From the NCBI GenBank assembly GCA_965222445.1, contig CBDCTY010000001.1, forward strand, positions 434,001 through 498,000: a stretch of DNA of 64,000 bases, read 5' to 3'. Of the stretch, positions 57,665 through 64,000 are shown piece after piece (within the stretch, counting starts at the first letter, position 1; the number at the start of each line of letters is the position of its first letter). The notes under the pieces are model-generated. The model saw only the letters and a list, made by a program, of their open reading frames with translations, did no database searches and was not told the DNA's origin. Position numbers and translations under genes: made by a program. This DNA comes from GCA-958296115 sp965222445 (lineage in GTDB: Bacteria > Chloroflexota > Dehalococcoidia > Lucifugimonadales > CAJWER01).

Positions 57665-58765
57665 TCATACCGACCACTTCTCGACAGCGTAGGGGTCGAG
57701 CTCCAGGCCCAGCCCCGGCTTGTCGGGGAATGGAGACCACATGCCGTCCCTGTGGGCGGGAATCTCCGTGTACCATGCCGCCTCGCACTCGTGGACCACG
57801 CCCAGGTACTCCACGACCTTGAGGTTCGGAGTGGCGCAGGCCAGGTGGAGATGGACGGCCTGGAAGGCGTGGGACGCCACCTTCAGGTTGAACGAGTGGG
57901 CCAGGTGGGCGACCTTCATCCACTCCGTAACGCCCCCGATCCTGCCCACGTCCGGCTGGACTATGTCGAAGGCGCCTCCCACTATCAACTCCCGGAACCT
58001 GTACTTGCCCGAGTCCAGCTCGCCGCCTGCGATGGGGATGGTTGTCGCGTGCCTGACCTCGGCCATGCCGGAGGCGTCGTCTGTGAGCACGGGCTCTTCC
58101 AGCCACCCGACCTGGAACTGCTCGAACTCGCGGGCCATGTAGATGGCCTGCTTTGGGTAGTAGCCGTAGTTGGCGTCGACATAGATGGCCACGTCGTCCC
58201 CCAGCGACTTGCGCACGGCCGCCACGCGCTCGATGTCCTCCCGCTCCGACTCGCCGAAGTCCTTGGCCACCTTCATCTTAACGCGCGGGATCCCCTGGGC
58301 GACATAGCTGCTCATCTCAGCCAGCAGCTCATCTTCGCTAAGGTTCGTCCAGCCCCCGCTGCCATATATGGGCACCGTGTCCGTGTACGCTCCCAGCAGC
58401 CTGTACAGGGGCAGGTCCAGGGCCTTCGCCTTCAGGTCCCAGAGGCCGGTGTCGACGGCCGACAGCGCGCAGATGCCGATGCCCTTGTTGCCGTAGCTGC
58501 GCAGCCGCCAGTACATGTCGGCCCAGAGGCGCTCGATATCGAAGGGGTCCTGGTCCAGCAGCACTTCCTTCAGGCCCGACTCGACTACCTGTCGCACGCC
58601 CGGCGACGACACGCCCACGCCGAGCCCCTCGACCCCCTCGTCGGTCGCGATGTGGACGAACAGCTGCCCCCTACCGACCTCCTGCCCCGCCCGCATCGTG
58701 GAGTCCTGCACCGCGGGAACGTGCGGATAGTGCAGGACGGTAGTAGTGACGTCGACTATCTTCAT
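57665..58765 (-). CDS. mandelate racemase/muconate lactonizing enzyme family protein
   Basis: In this 366-residue enolase-superfamily enzyme the catalytic K163-x-K165 pair lies on RVKMKVAKDFG, the metal ligands are D197 (VDANYGY), E223 (WLEEP) and E249 (IAGGELDS), and H299 (ASHAFQ) is the second base. This set is typical of the mandelate racemase subgroup, which dehydrates or epimerises sugar acids such as galactarate, gluconate or rhamnonate. The substrate cannot be read. ATG 58763-58765 begins the family MKIVDV strand. It is translationally coupled to the sulfurtransferase gene. Confidence 0.9.
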   Translation of the reverse strand: MKIVDVTTTVLHYPHVPAVQDSTMRAGQEVGRGQLFVHIATDEGVEGLGVGVSSPGVRQVVESGLKEVLLDQDPFDIERLWADMYWRLRSYGNKGIGICALSAVDTGLWDLKAKALDLPLYRLLGAYTDTVPIYGSGGWTNLSEDELLAEMSSYVAQGIPRVKMKVAKDFGESEREDIERVAAVRKSLGDDVAIYVDANYGYYPKQAIYMAREFEQFQVGWLEEPVLTDDASGMAEVRHATTIPIAGGELDSGKYRFRELIVGGAFDIVQPDVGRIGGVTEWMKVAHLAHSFNLKVASHAFQAVHLHLACATPNLKVVEYLGVVHECEAAWYTEIPAHRDGMWSPFPDKPGLGLELDPYAVEKWSV

Positions 58766-58924
58766 CGACACCCCGTGACAGGAGAAGCCTGCGAAGCAGT
58801 GTAATTTGCGCCGGTTTCATAGTCAACGACGACCCAGCCCCCGCGCCAAGGCGCTCCTTGACATGCTTGCGGCCCGGCGCGAGAATTCGGCAGAGCCCGT
58901 ATCCGTGTCGGGAGAGGCATGTGA

Positions 58925-59905
58925 ATGCGTAATATGGCTGCAGCAGTCGTGCGGGAACTGGGACGTGTCGAGTGCGCGCACGTCGCGGCGCCGGGACCCG
59001 AACCCGGCCGCGTTCTCGTCCGGACGTCCCTCGCCTCAATATGCGGGAGCGACCTGCACATCGCCTACCAGGGCTGGAGCGTGACCGGCCTGCCCCTCCC
59101 GCCGGGCCGCCCGGGGCACGAAGGAGTCGGCGAGGTAGTGGACGGCGGCGGCGCGGGGTTCGAGCCCGGCCAGGTCGTGCTCACGGTCCCCAACATACAC
59201 GATTCGGCAACCTTCGCCGAGTACCAGATCCTCCGTCCCGGCAACCTGCTCGCGCTCCCGGACACGAAGCCGCTCACCCACCTGCTCATGGCACAGCAGC
59301 TTGGCACCGTGATATTCGGGTGCCGCCGCCTGCCGCCGCTGGATGGCAAGACGGTCGTCGTGATCGGCCAGGGCTCCGTGGGCCTGTTCCACGACTTCAT
59401 CCTGCGCCGCCTCGGCGCCGAGCGCATCATCGCCGTCGATCCCATCCCTGCCAGGCTGCAGGCCGCCAGAAACATGGGCGTCGACGGCACCATCCCCGAG
59501 ACGGGCCCCACGGCGACCGAGGCGGTCCTGGACCTCACCGATGGCGAGGGCGCCGGGGTGGTGATAGACGCCGTGGGAAGCGTCGAGACGCTGAACCAGT
59601 CCCTGGCGGTCGCCGCCAAGTGGGGTCGAGTCGCCGCCTTCGGCCTGCCCACGACGGCCGAGATGGTGCCTTTCGACTGGGCGTCCCTATTCCGCAAGAG
59701 CCTTACCATGCACGCCATCCACGGCGCGCAGGATGTGCCGGGCTTGCCCGACTTCAGGGCCGCGGTCGACCTCATCTCGAATGGGGAGATAGACATGTCT
59801 CCCTTTGTCACACACTCATATCCCATCAGCCGCGTCGACAGCGCCTTCGACCTTGCCGACTCGAAATCGGACGGCGCGCTCAAAGTCTCCCTTACCTTTG
59901 ACTAA
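58925..59905 (+). CDS. zinc-dependent medium-chain alcohol dehydrogenase
   Basis: This 326-residue MDR enzyme, unlike the two in the first 7 kb, keeps catalytic zinc ligands (C40 in SICGSD, H65-E66 in GHEGVGEV). It lacks the four-cysteine structural zinc lobe. The Rossmann motif is VIGQGSVGLFHDF. It should oxidise an alcohol or polyol with NAD(P)+. It starts a rightward set (dehydrogenase, amidase, DapA-family, MfnB-like) and is divergent from the enolase operon, with about 160 bases between them. A second ATG three codons later (MAAAVVREL) is possible. Confidence 0.87.
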   Translation: MRNMAAAVVRELGRVECAHVAAPGPEPGRVLVRTSLASICGSDLHIAYQGWSVTGLPLPPGRPGHEGVGEVVDGGGAGFEPGQVVLTVPNIHDSATFAEYQILRPGNLLALPDTKPLTHLLMAQQLGTVIFGCRRLPPLDGKTVVVIGQGSVGLFHDFILRRLGAERIIAVDPIPARLQAARNMGVDGTIPETGPTATEAVLDLTDGEGAGVVIDAVGSVETLNQSLAVAAKWGRVAAFGLPTTAEMVPFDWASLFRKSLTMHAIHGAQDVPGLPDFRAAVDLISNGEIDMSPFVTHSYPISRVDSAFDLADSKSDGALKVSLTFD

Positions 59906-59921
59906 CTGTAATGAGGGTGCC

Positions 59922-61265
59922 ATGCACGACCTGACCATCGCACAAGCCGCGGACTCCATCAGGGCGGGGACCGTGTCCGCCGTCGAATTGATGGAGGCCC
60001 TGCTCGCCCGCTCGCGCGCCTTGAACCCCAGGCTGCGGGTCTGGGAGACACTCGACGAGGAGGCCGCCCTCGCCGCGGCCCGGTCCTCCCAGGCCGAGAT
60101 CGAGGGCGACGGCCCGAGCGGCCCGCTCCACGGCGTCCCCATAGGCATCAAGGACATCTTCAACACCAAGGACGTCCGCACCGCCTCGGGCTCGCCCATA
60201 TATGACGACTTCGTGCCGGACTTCGACTCGACCGCTGTCGCGCGACTGAAGGCCGCCGGCGCGATCATGATGGGCAAGGCCGTGACGACAGAGTTCGCGT
60301 CGTTCGACCCCTCCCCTACCCGCAACCCCTGGAATGCGCTACATACGCCAGGCGGGTCGAGCAGCGGCTCGGCAGCCGGAGTGGCCGCGCGCCTCTTCCC
60401 TGCAGCCCTCGGCTCCCAGACATCCGGGTCGGTGCTCCGCCCGGCATCCTACAACGGCGTCGTGGGCGTGAAGCCAACCTTCGGCCGCATCAGCCGCTAC
60501 GGGGTGACGCCTGTCGCGTGGTCGCTGGACACGGTCGGCTACTTCACGCGAACGGTCGAGGACGCAGCAATCATGCTCGACGCCCTGGCGGGCCGCGACA
60601 AGCTCGACGCCGCGTCATCTACGGAGCCGGTCTCGAGATACGCGGAAGCCGCGTCGGGGACTCCGTCCGCCCCCCGGATAGGCGTGGTCCGCAGGTTCTT
60701 CTTCGAGCGGGCCGACGACGAGACGACCGCGCATACGGAGGAGATATTAGGACACCTGACATCCGCCGGCGCCACGGTCGACGAGGCGGCGCCGTCCACC
60801 GACTTCGACGTACTGCTCGCATCGCACCGCACCGTCATGAACGTCGAGTCCGCCGTGACTCGGGGCAAGGACTTCGAGGCGAGGGCGGACGACTTCTCGC
60901 CCAACGTGCGTAGCTCCGTCGAGTGGGGCCTGCTGGCGCCGGCGACGGCATACATACAGGCCCAGCGGCACAGGGCCGCCTTCAGGCGCGAGGTTGCGAG
61001 CCTGGCCGACAGATTCGATGTGCTGCTCACGCCGTCTACGCCCACGCCTGCTCCCCGCGACCTGTCGACCACCGGCGACGCATCCTTCCAGGCGCCCTGG
61101 ACGACCGCCGGCCTTCCCTCAATTTCGCTACCGTCGGGGCTCTCGGCGTCCGGGCTCCCGTTCGGCATTCAGCTCGTGGCCTCTCCGTTCGCCGAGCCGC
61201 GCCTGCTGTCGGCGGCGGCGTGGTGCGAGAATGCCCTGGGCGTTTCGCTCAGACCGCCGGTGTAG
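59922..61265 (+). CDS. amidase signature family protein
   Basis: In this 447-residue amidase the catalytic lysine is K77 in GVPIGIKDIF, the cis-serine lies in the GGSSSGSAAG run (144-153), and the nucleophile is S170 in the GSQTSGSVLRPAS block. It hydrolyses an amide to acid and ammonia; the substrate is unknown, and GatCAB function is unlikely without GatB/GatC nearby. ATG 59922 sits 16 bases after the dehydrogenase stop; an upstream extension in the same frame overlaps that gene and is not used. It is probably co-transcribed with the dehydrogenase. Confidence 0.9.
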   Translation: MHDLTIAQAADSIRAGTVSAVELMEALLARSRALNPRLRVWETLDEEAALAAARSSQAEIEGDGPSGPLHGVPIGIKDIFNTKDVRTASGSPIYDDFVPDFDSTAVARLKAAGAIMMGKAVTTEFASFDPSPTRNPWNALHTPGGSSSGSAAGVAARLFPAALGSQTSGSVLRPASYNGVVGVKPTFGRISRYGVTPVAWSLDTVGYFTRTVEDAAIMLDALAGRDKLDAASSTEPVSRYAEAASGTPSAPRIGVVRRFFFERADDETTAHTEEILGHLTSAGATVDEAAPSTDFDVLLASHRTVMNVESAVTRGKDFEARADDFSPNVRSSVEWGLLAPATAYIQAQRHRAAFRREVASLADRFDVLLTPSTPTPAPRDLSTTGDASFQAPWTTAGLPSISLPSGLSASGLPFGIQLVASPFAEPRLLSAAAWCENALGVSLRPPV

Positions 61266-61391
61266 GGCGACGACGCCTGCATACTCGACAGCGTGCAGTG
61301 CCCGGCCTCGTTGACACCTGTGTATGCCGTCACTATGATTGACTAGGCACCAGTCACGAAGTGCCTTGTCCTACGCTTGGGAGCCTGCCCT

Positions 61392-62384
61392 ATGGCTCGA
61401 TACACGAAAAACGAAGCTCAGGATTGGGCCTGGGAGACCCTGCGAGGCCAGTGGTCCACCCTGGTTACGCCCTTCACTCCTTACAACGACGTGGACGAGG
61501 AAGGCCTGCGGGCCAACATCCGACACGTGCGCTCACTCGGCGCCACGGGCGCCGGATGCACTTGGGGCATGGGGGAGTTCTGGGCGCTGACCAGTGAAGA
61601 GCGGACTCGCGTCTACGACATAGTGGCCGACGAGGCCGGCGGCGGATGGAACATCGGCGCGCACGTCACCCATACGTCCGTTGCCGATATGTTGGCGCTG
61701 GCCGACCACGCCGAGGCGGCAGGGTTCGACCTGCTCATCGCCGCGCCACCGTACTTCGTGACGAAGACCGAGCAGCAGGTCGTCAACTTCGTCAACATCC
61801 TGGCGGACCATACCAACCTGGCCATCATGTTCTACAACTCGCCCCAGTTCGGCATCGTTATGAGCGCCCAGGGGCTGAAGGACCTCTGCGACATCCCGAA
61901 CGTCGTCGGGGTGAAGGAGGCCAGCTTCGACAGGGACCTGACCGTCGAGACGCACCGGCTGATCGGGGACACGGCCATAGTCAGCGCACCGGACGAGTGG
62001 GTGCTCTTCTCGGGGCGCGAGCTCGGCTTCCAGCAGCAGGTGATGTTCGCCAACACGTCCGACTGGCGCTTCGACGCGCCAGGGTCGACCCACTACGTCG
62101 ACTTCATAGACCGGGCGACCCGGGGCGACATCGACGACCAGATGTACGCAGAGCACATCCAGCCCCTCAAGGCGCTGTCGGACCGGTGGTGGCAGCGCAC
62201 GATGCAGAAGCAGAAAGGCGCGCTGCCCGTGCCCATGGTGAAGCGGTGGGGCGAGCTGATGGGTATGGCCGGCGGTGGCGTCAGGCCCCCCCTGATGGAC
62301 ATGACGGATGACGAAAAGAGGGAGCTCGAGGCCGACCTCGCAGGGGTGAACAGAGAACGGCTGGCTGCCGTAGGTGGTGCATAG
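61392..62384 (+). CDS. dihydrodipicolinate synthase (DapA) family aldolase
   Basis: In this 330-residue (beta/alpha)8 class I aldolase the Schiff-base lysine is K175 in VVGVKEAS and the family tyrosine is Y148 in FYNSPQ. A GTxGE-like substrate loop is replaced by TWGMGEFWAL, so a true DapA role in lysine synthesis is unlikely; it is closer to catabolic members acting on 2-keto acids. The C-terminal ~50 residues are longer than usual. Its stop (62382-62384) directly abuts the ATG of the MfnB-like gene, so the two are translated together and probably act in one pathway. Confidence 0.88.
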   Translation: MARYTKNEAQDWAWETLRGQWSTLVTPFTPYNDVDEEGLRANIRHVRSLGATGAGCTWGMGEFWALTSEERTRVYDIVADEAGGGWNIGAHVTHTSVADMLALADHAEAAGFDLLIAAPPYFVTKTEQQVVNFVNILADHTNLAIMFYNSPQFGIVMSAQGLKDLCDIPNVVGVKEASFDRDLTVETHRLIGDTAIVSAPDEWVLFSGRELGFQQQVMFANTSDWRFDAPGSTHYVDFIDRATRGDIDDQMYAEHIQPLKALSDRWWQRTMQKQKGALPVPMVKRWGELMGMAGGGVRPPLMDMTDDEKRELEADLAGVNRERLAAVGGA

Positions 62385-63365
62385 ATGATATTGATGGTCA
62401 GTGTCCAGAACCTTCCCGAAGCCCACCAGGCCCTCAAGGGTGGGGCGGACATAGTGGACGTGAAGAACCTGCAGGAGGCCCTGGTCGGCTCCGCTGAGCC
62501 GGGCCTGGTCAAGCAGATCCGCGAGACCGTGCCATCCGCGCATCACGCCAGCGTAACGCTGGGCGTCGTGCCGAACCAGGCGGGCACGGTGGCCATGGCC
62601 GTCTACACCGCCGGGCTGCTCGATGCCACGTCCGTGAAGGTCGGCTTCATGAAGTCCGAGTACGACGAGGCGGTGGAAGTCCTGCAGGCATCCAAGAGGG
62701 CCCTGGACGGCTTCGAAACGAAGCTCATAGGCTCCCTGTTCGCCGACAACCACCTGTACGACGGCCTGGAGCCGCGCCGCATGGTCGAGCTTGCGAAGGA
62801 CAGCGAGTGCGACGGCTGGCTCATCGACACTCTAACCAAGGATGGACGGAACCTGTTCGACTTCATACCGGAGGTCGAGTTGCGGGAGATGGTGTTCGAG
62901 GGCAAGGAGGTGGGCATGAGCACGGCACTGTCTGGCCACCTGAAGCTCGACGACCTCGACGAGCTTGCCCGGATCAACCCCGATATCGTGGGTGTACGCG
63001 GAGCCGTTTGCGCGAAGGGCGACCGGGGCGAGGGTGTCTACTGGGAGGCCGTGGCCGAGTTCAAGCGCGAGCTCGACGCCAGGCGGACGGGCGAGATCGA
63101 CGTGCGGGATGGGGCCCACGCCGCCTCCGGCAACGGGTCCGCCAGCGGTTGGATCGTCATAGACGGGACCGGGAAGTCGTGCGCCAGCATCCTTGCGGAG
63201 TTGACGGCCCAGGTGGAGGCGGACTCGGGGTCGTTCGTCGAGGTCGTCATGCCGGACGTGCTGAACACCTACGATGTGCTAGTATGGGCCGAGAATGGGG
63301 GCCACAGCGTGCTCACGCAGCGGAAGGACCCCGACGGAATCACGCGCGTCCTGATCCAACCATAG
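62385..63365 (+). CDS. MfnB-like furan-phosphate synthase fused to a TusA-like domain
   Basis: This is a 326-residue protein. Residues 1-235 match (5-formylfuran-3-yl)methyl phosphate synthase (MfnB, DUF556): D25-V-K27 in IVDVKNLQEA, K85 in ATSVKVGF, and D148-x3-K152 in LIDTLTKDG match the catalytic pattern I recall for the archaeal enzyme. In methanogens and some methylotrophs MfnB condenses two glyceraldehyde-3-phosphates toward methanofuran. Residues 255-326 look like a TusA/SirA-type domain: D260 and C266 in VIDGTGKSCASILAEL (family CPxP cysteine kept, prolines lost), then an acidic strand and LVWAENGGHSVL. This fusion is not one I know. It abuts the DapA-family gene. Confidence 0.75.
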   Translation: MILMVSVQNLPEAHQALKGGADIVDVKNLQEALVGSAEPGLVKQIRETVPSAHHASVTLGVVPNQAGTVAMAVYTAGLLDATSVKVGFMKSEYDEAVEVLQASKRALDGFETKLIGSLFADNHLYDGLEPRRMVELAKDSECDGWLIDTLTKDGRNLFDFIPEVELREMVFEGKEVGMSTALSGHLKLDDLDELARINPDIVGVRGAVCAKGDRGEGVYWEAVAEFKRELDARRTGEIDVRDGAHAASGNGSASGWIVIDGTGKSCASILAELTAQVEADSGSFVEVVMPDVLNTYDVLVWAENGGHSVLTQRKDPDGITRVLIQP

Positions 63366-63378
63366 CAAGTCCTCTCAT

Positions 63379-63455
63379 GGGCCAGTAGCTCAGCCGGTTA
63401 GAGCGCAGTCCTGATAAGACTGAGGTCCCTGGTTCGAGTCCAGGCTGGCCCACCA
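63379..63455 (+). tRNA. trnI: tRNA-Ile(GAU)
   Basis: The 77-base cloverleaf is complete: acceptor GGGCCAG pairing with CTGGCCC, D-arm AGCTCAGCCGGTTAGAGC, anticodon stem CAGTC/GACTG around CTGATAA (anticodon GAT), and T-arm CCTGG/CCAGG around TTCGAGT. The 3' CCA is encoded (63453-63455) and is followed by a run of T that may end transcription. Confidence 0.97.
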
Positions 63456-63475
63456 TTTTTGACGGTAGACAGAAC
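63429..63475 (+). repeat. tRNA 3' end plus tail, repeated at 63872-63919
   Basis: The tRNA T-arm and the following TTTTGACGGTAGACAGAAC are echoed about 440 bases downstream (CTGGTTCGATCCCTGGC then TTTTGACGATAGACAGAAC). Such duplicated tRNA 3' ends are typical att-like borders of integrated or excised elements, or relics of a second tRNA. Confidence 0.5.
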
Positions 63476-64000
63476 TGAGCCGTTCAGCGCCATCTCCTCG
63501 GCGTTCCTGCCGGGTATGCGGCTATCGTCGGGCATGGGGACAGTGTAGCGCGCCACCGCGTTGCCGGGCACGACTACGATCTCCTTGTCCTCCTTGTCGA
63601 GGAGGGCAGTCAGCCCAACGCTCCCTTCCGGGCAATCCTCATCCGACGGACACAATAGCAACGGAAAACTCAGGTACTCATGGGCGGTCGATTTGGGTCC
63701 ATTCAAGCTAGGTCGGATCGCCAGACAGCAGCGTGCCCCACAACGGCCTGCCGGAGAGGGTGGGGCCATTGGGAAGGGGCGTGGCGCGCGACCGAGTGAG
63801 CACACCGAGGCCGACTAGGCCTTACGGGCTCGATCTAGCGAGGCGGGATGGACGACTCGGCTCCCCCATGGCTGGTTCGATCCCTGGCAACTTGGGCCTA
63901 TTTTGACGATAGACAGAACCATCTTCGAGATGTGGTTGGGAGGATTCTGAGGCTCACCTGGGTCTGCTACCCCACGATTATGACGGGAAGCGGGTCAGGC
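63456..64000. other. gene-poor right edge with a degenerate tRNA 3' copy
   Basis: No protein gene can be supported in these 545 bases. A minus-strand frame at 63398-63805 has a plausible-looking middle (VGLTALLDKEDKEIVVVPGN) but starts in low-complexity sequence and ends inside the tRNA gene, so it is at best a fragment. The repeat of the tRNA 3' end lies at 63872-63919. Confidence 0.6.

Noticed and set aside
63398..63805. A 135-codon minus-strand frame next to the tRNA
   Set aside because: Its C-terminus (TRTRDLSLIRTAL) is the antisense of the tRNA gene and its N-terminus is low complexity. A short central piece could be a gene fragment, but nothing supports it.

Overview
The window is high-GC, gene-dense bacterial DNA. 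Several contents suggest an uncultivated Chloroflexota, perhaps of the Dehalococcoidia/SAR202 type: two phytanoyl-CoA dioxygenase-like proteins, a mandelate-racemase-type enolase, several medium-chain dehydrogenases, an orphan molybdopterin hydroxylase subunit, and lipoproteins with Pro/Thr-rich linkers. This placement is inferred from gene content and not from a marker gene. The only RNA gene found is tRNA-Ile(GAU) near the right edge.

Layout. 1-6.4 kb: the 5' part of an MFS transporter gene, a DUF6998-like protein, a PhyH/MOSC/dehydrogenase operon, a DUF3500 protein and a dehydrogenase. 6.4-11.4 kb is an unstable patch. It holds a 55-bp relic of a TolB-like gene, a frameshifted metallopeptidase lipoprotein, an orphan antitoxin remnant, an IS1380-type transposase, a MITE-like repeat and a toxin/antitoxin-like pair. 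11.4-16.8 kb: a TolB-like lipoprotein, then a Gld-type ABC system (ATPase, a fused permease-GldG protein, DUF4340). 17-24.2 kb: housekeeping and accessory enzymes (CCA-adding enzyme, winged-helix protein, aldolase, Nudix, deacetylase, MFS, TPR lipoprotein). Among them is an OsmC-family gene with an in-frame TGA exactly at the catalytic cysteine codon, followed at once by a SECIS-like hairpin. 24.4-34.5 kb: a surface-polysaccharide locus (GT4, UDP-sugar dehydrogenase, UDP-GlcNAc 2-epimerase, a 1032-aa methyltransferase/coiled-coil/double glycosyltransferase, Wzt and Wzm exporter genes, and a GT-C membrane protein). 34.6-45.7 kb: a plant-type LRR protein, an endonuclease Q family protein, GNAT, an orphan xanthine-dehydrogenase-type subunit, a Gfo/Idh/MocA oxidoreductase, oligopeptidase B, a glycosidase-like barrel and an O-methyltransferase. 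45.7-56 kb: a PhyH protein, then a leftward cluster of a peptide-type ABC binding protein, two permeases and six tandem paralogous lipoproteins of a family I do not recognise, two of them frameshifted. 56-63.4 kb: a regulator with a degenerate receiver, sulfurtransferase and enolase, then a rightward set of dehydrogenase, amidase, DapA-family aldolase and an MfnB-like protein with a TusA-like tail, ending with tRNA-Ile.

Working together. The 24-34 kb genes fit synthesis and ABC export of a ManNAc/ManNAcA-containing glycan. The 46-56 kb genes look like an importer without its ATPases plus an expanded set of surface lipoproteins. The 57-63 kb enzymes look like a small-acid or sugar-acid and amide catabolic set. 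Short palindromic repeats are scattered between genes and sometimes inside them: a 49-bp pair in inverted orientation at 4.2 and 39.6 kb, a 49-bp pair at 4.0 and 24.3 kb, TTATACCA-ended elements at 10.3 and 47.9 kb, and a TTCGACAGGCTCAGG-type motif. The most notable finding is the probable selenocysteine OsmC. The least characterised system is the six-lipoprotein array.
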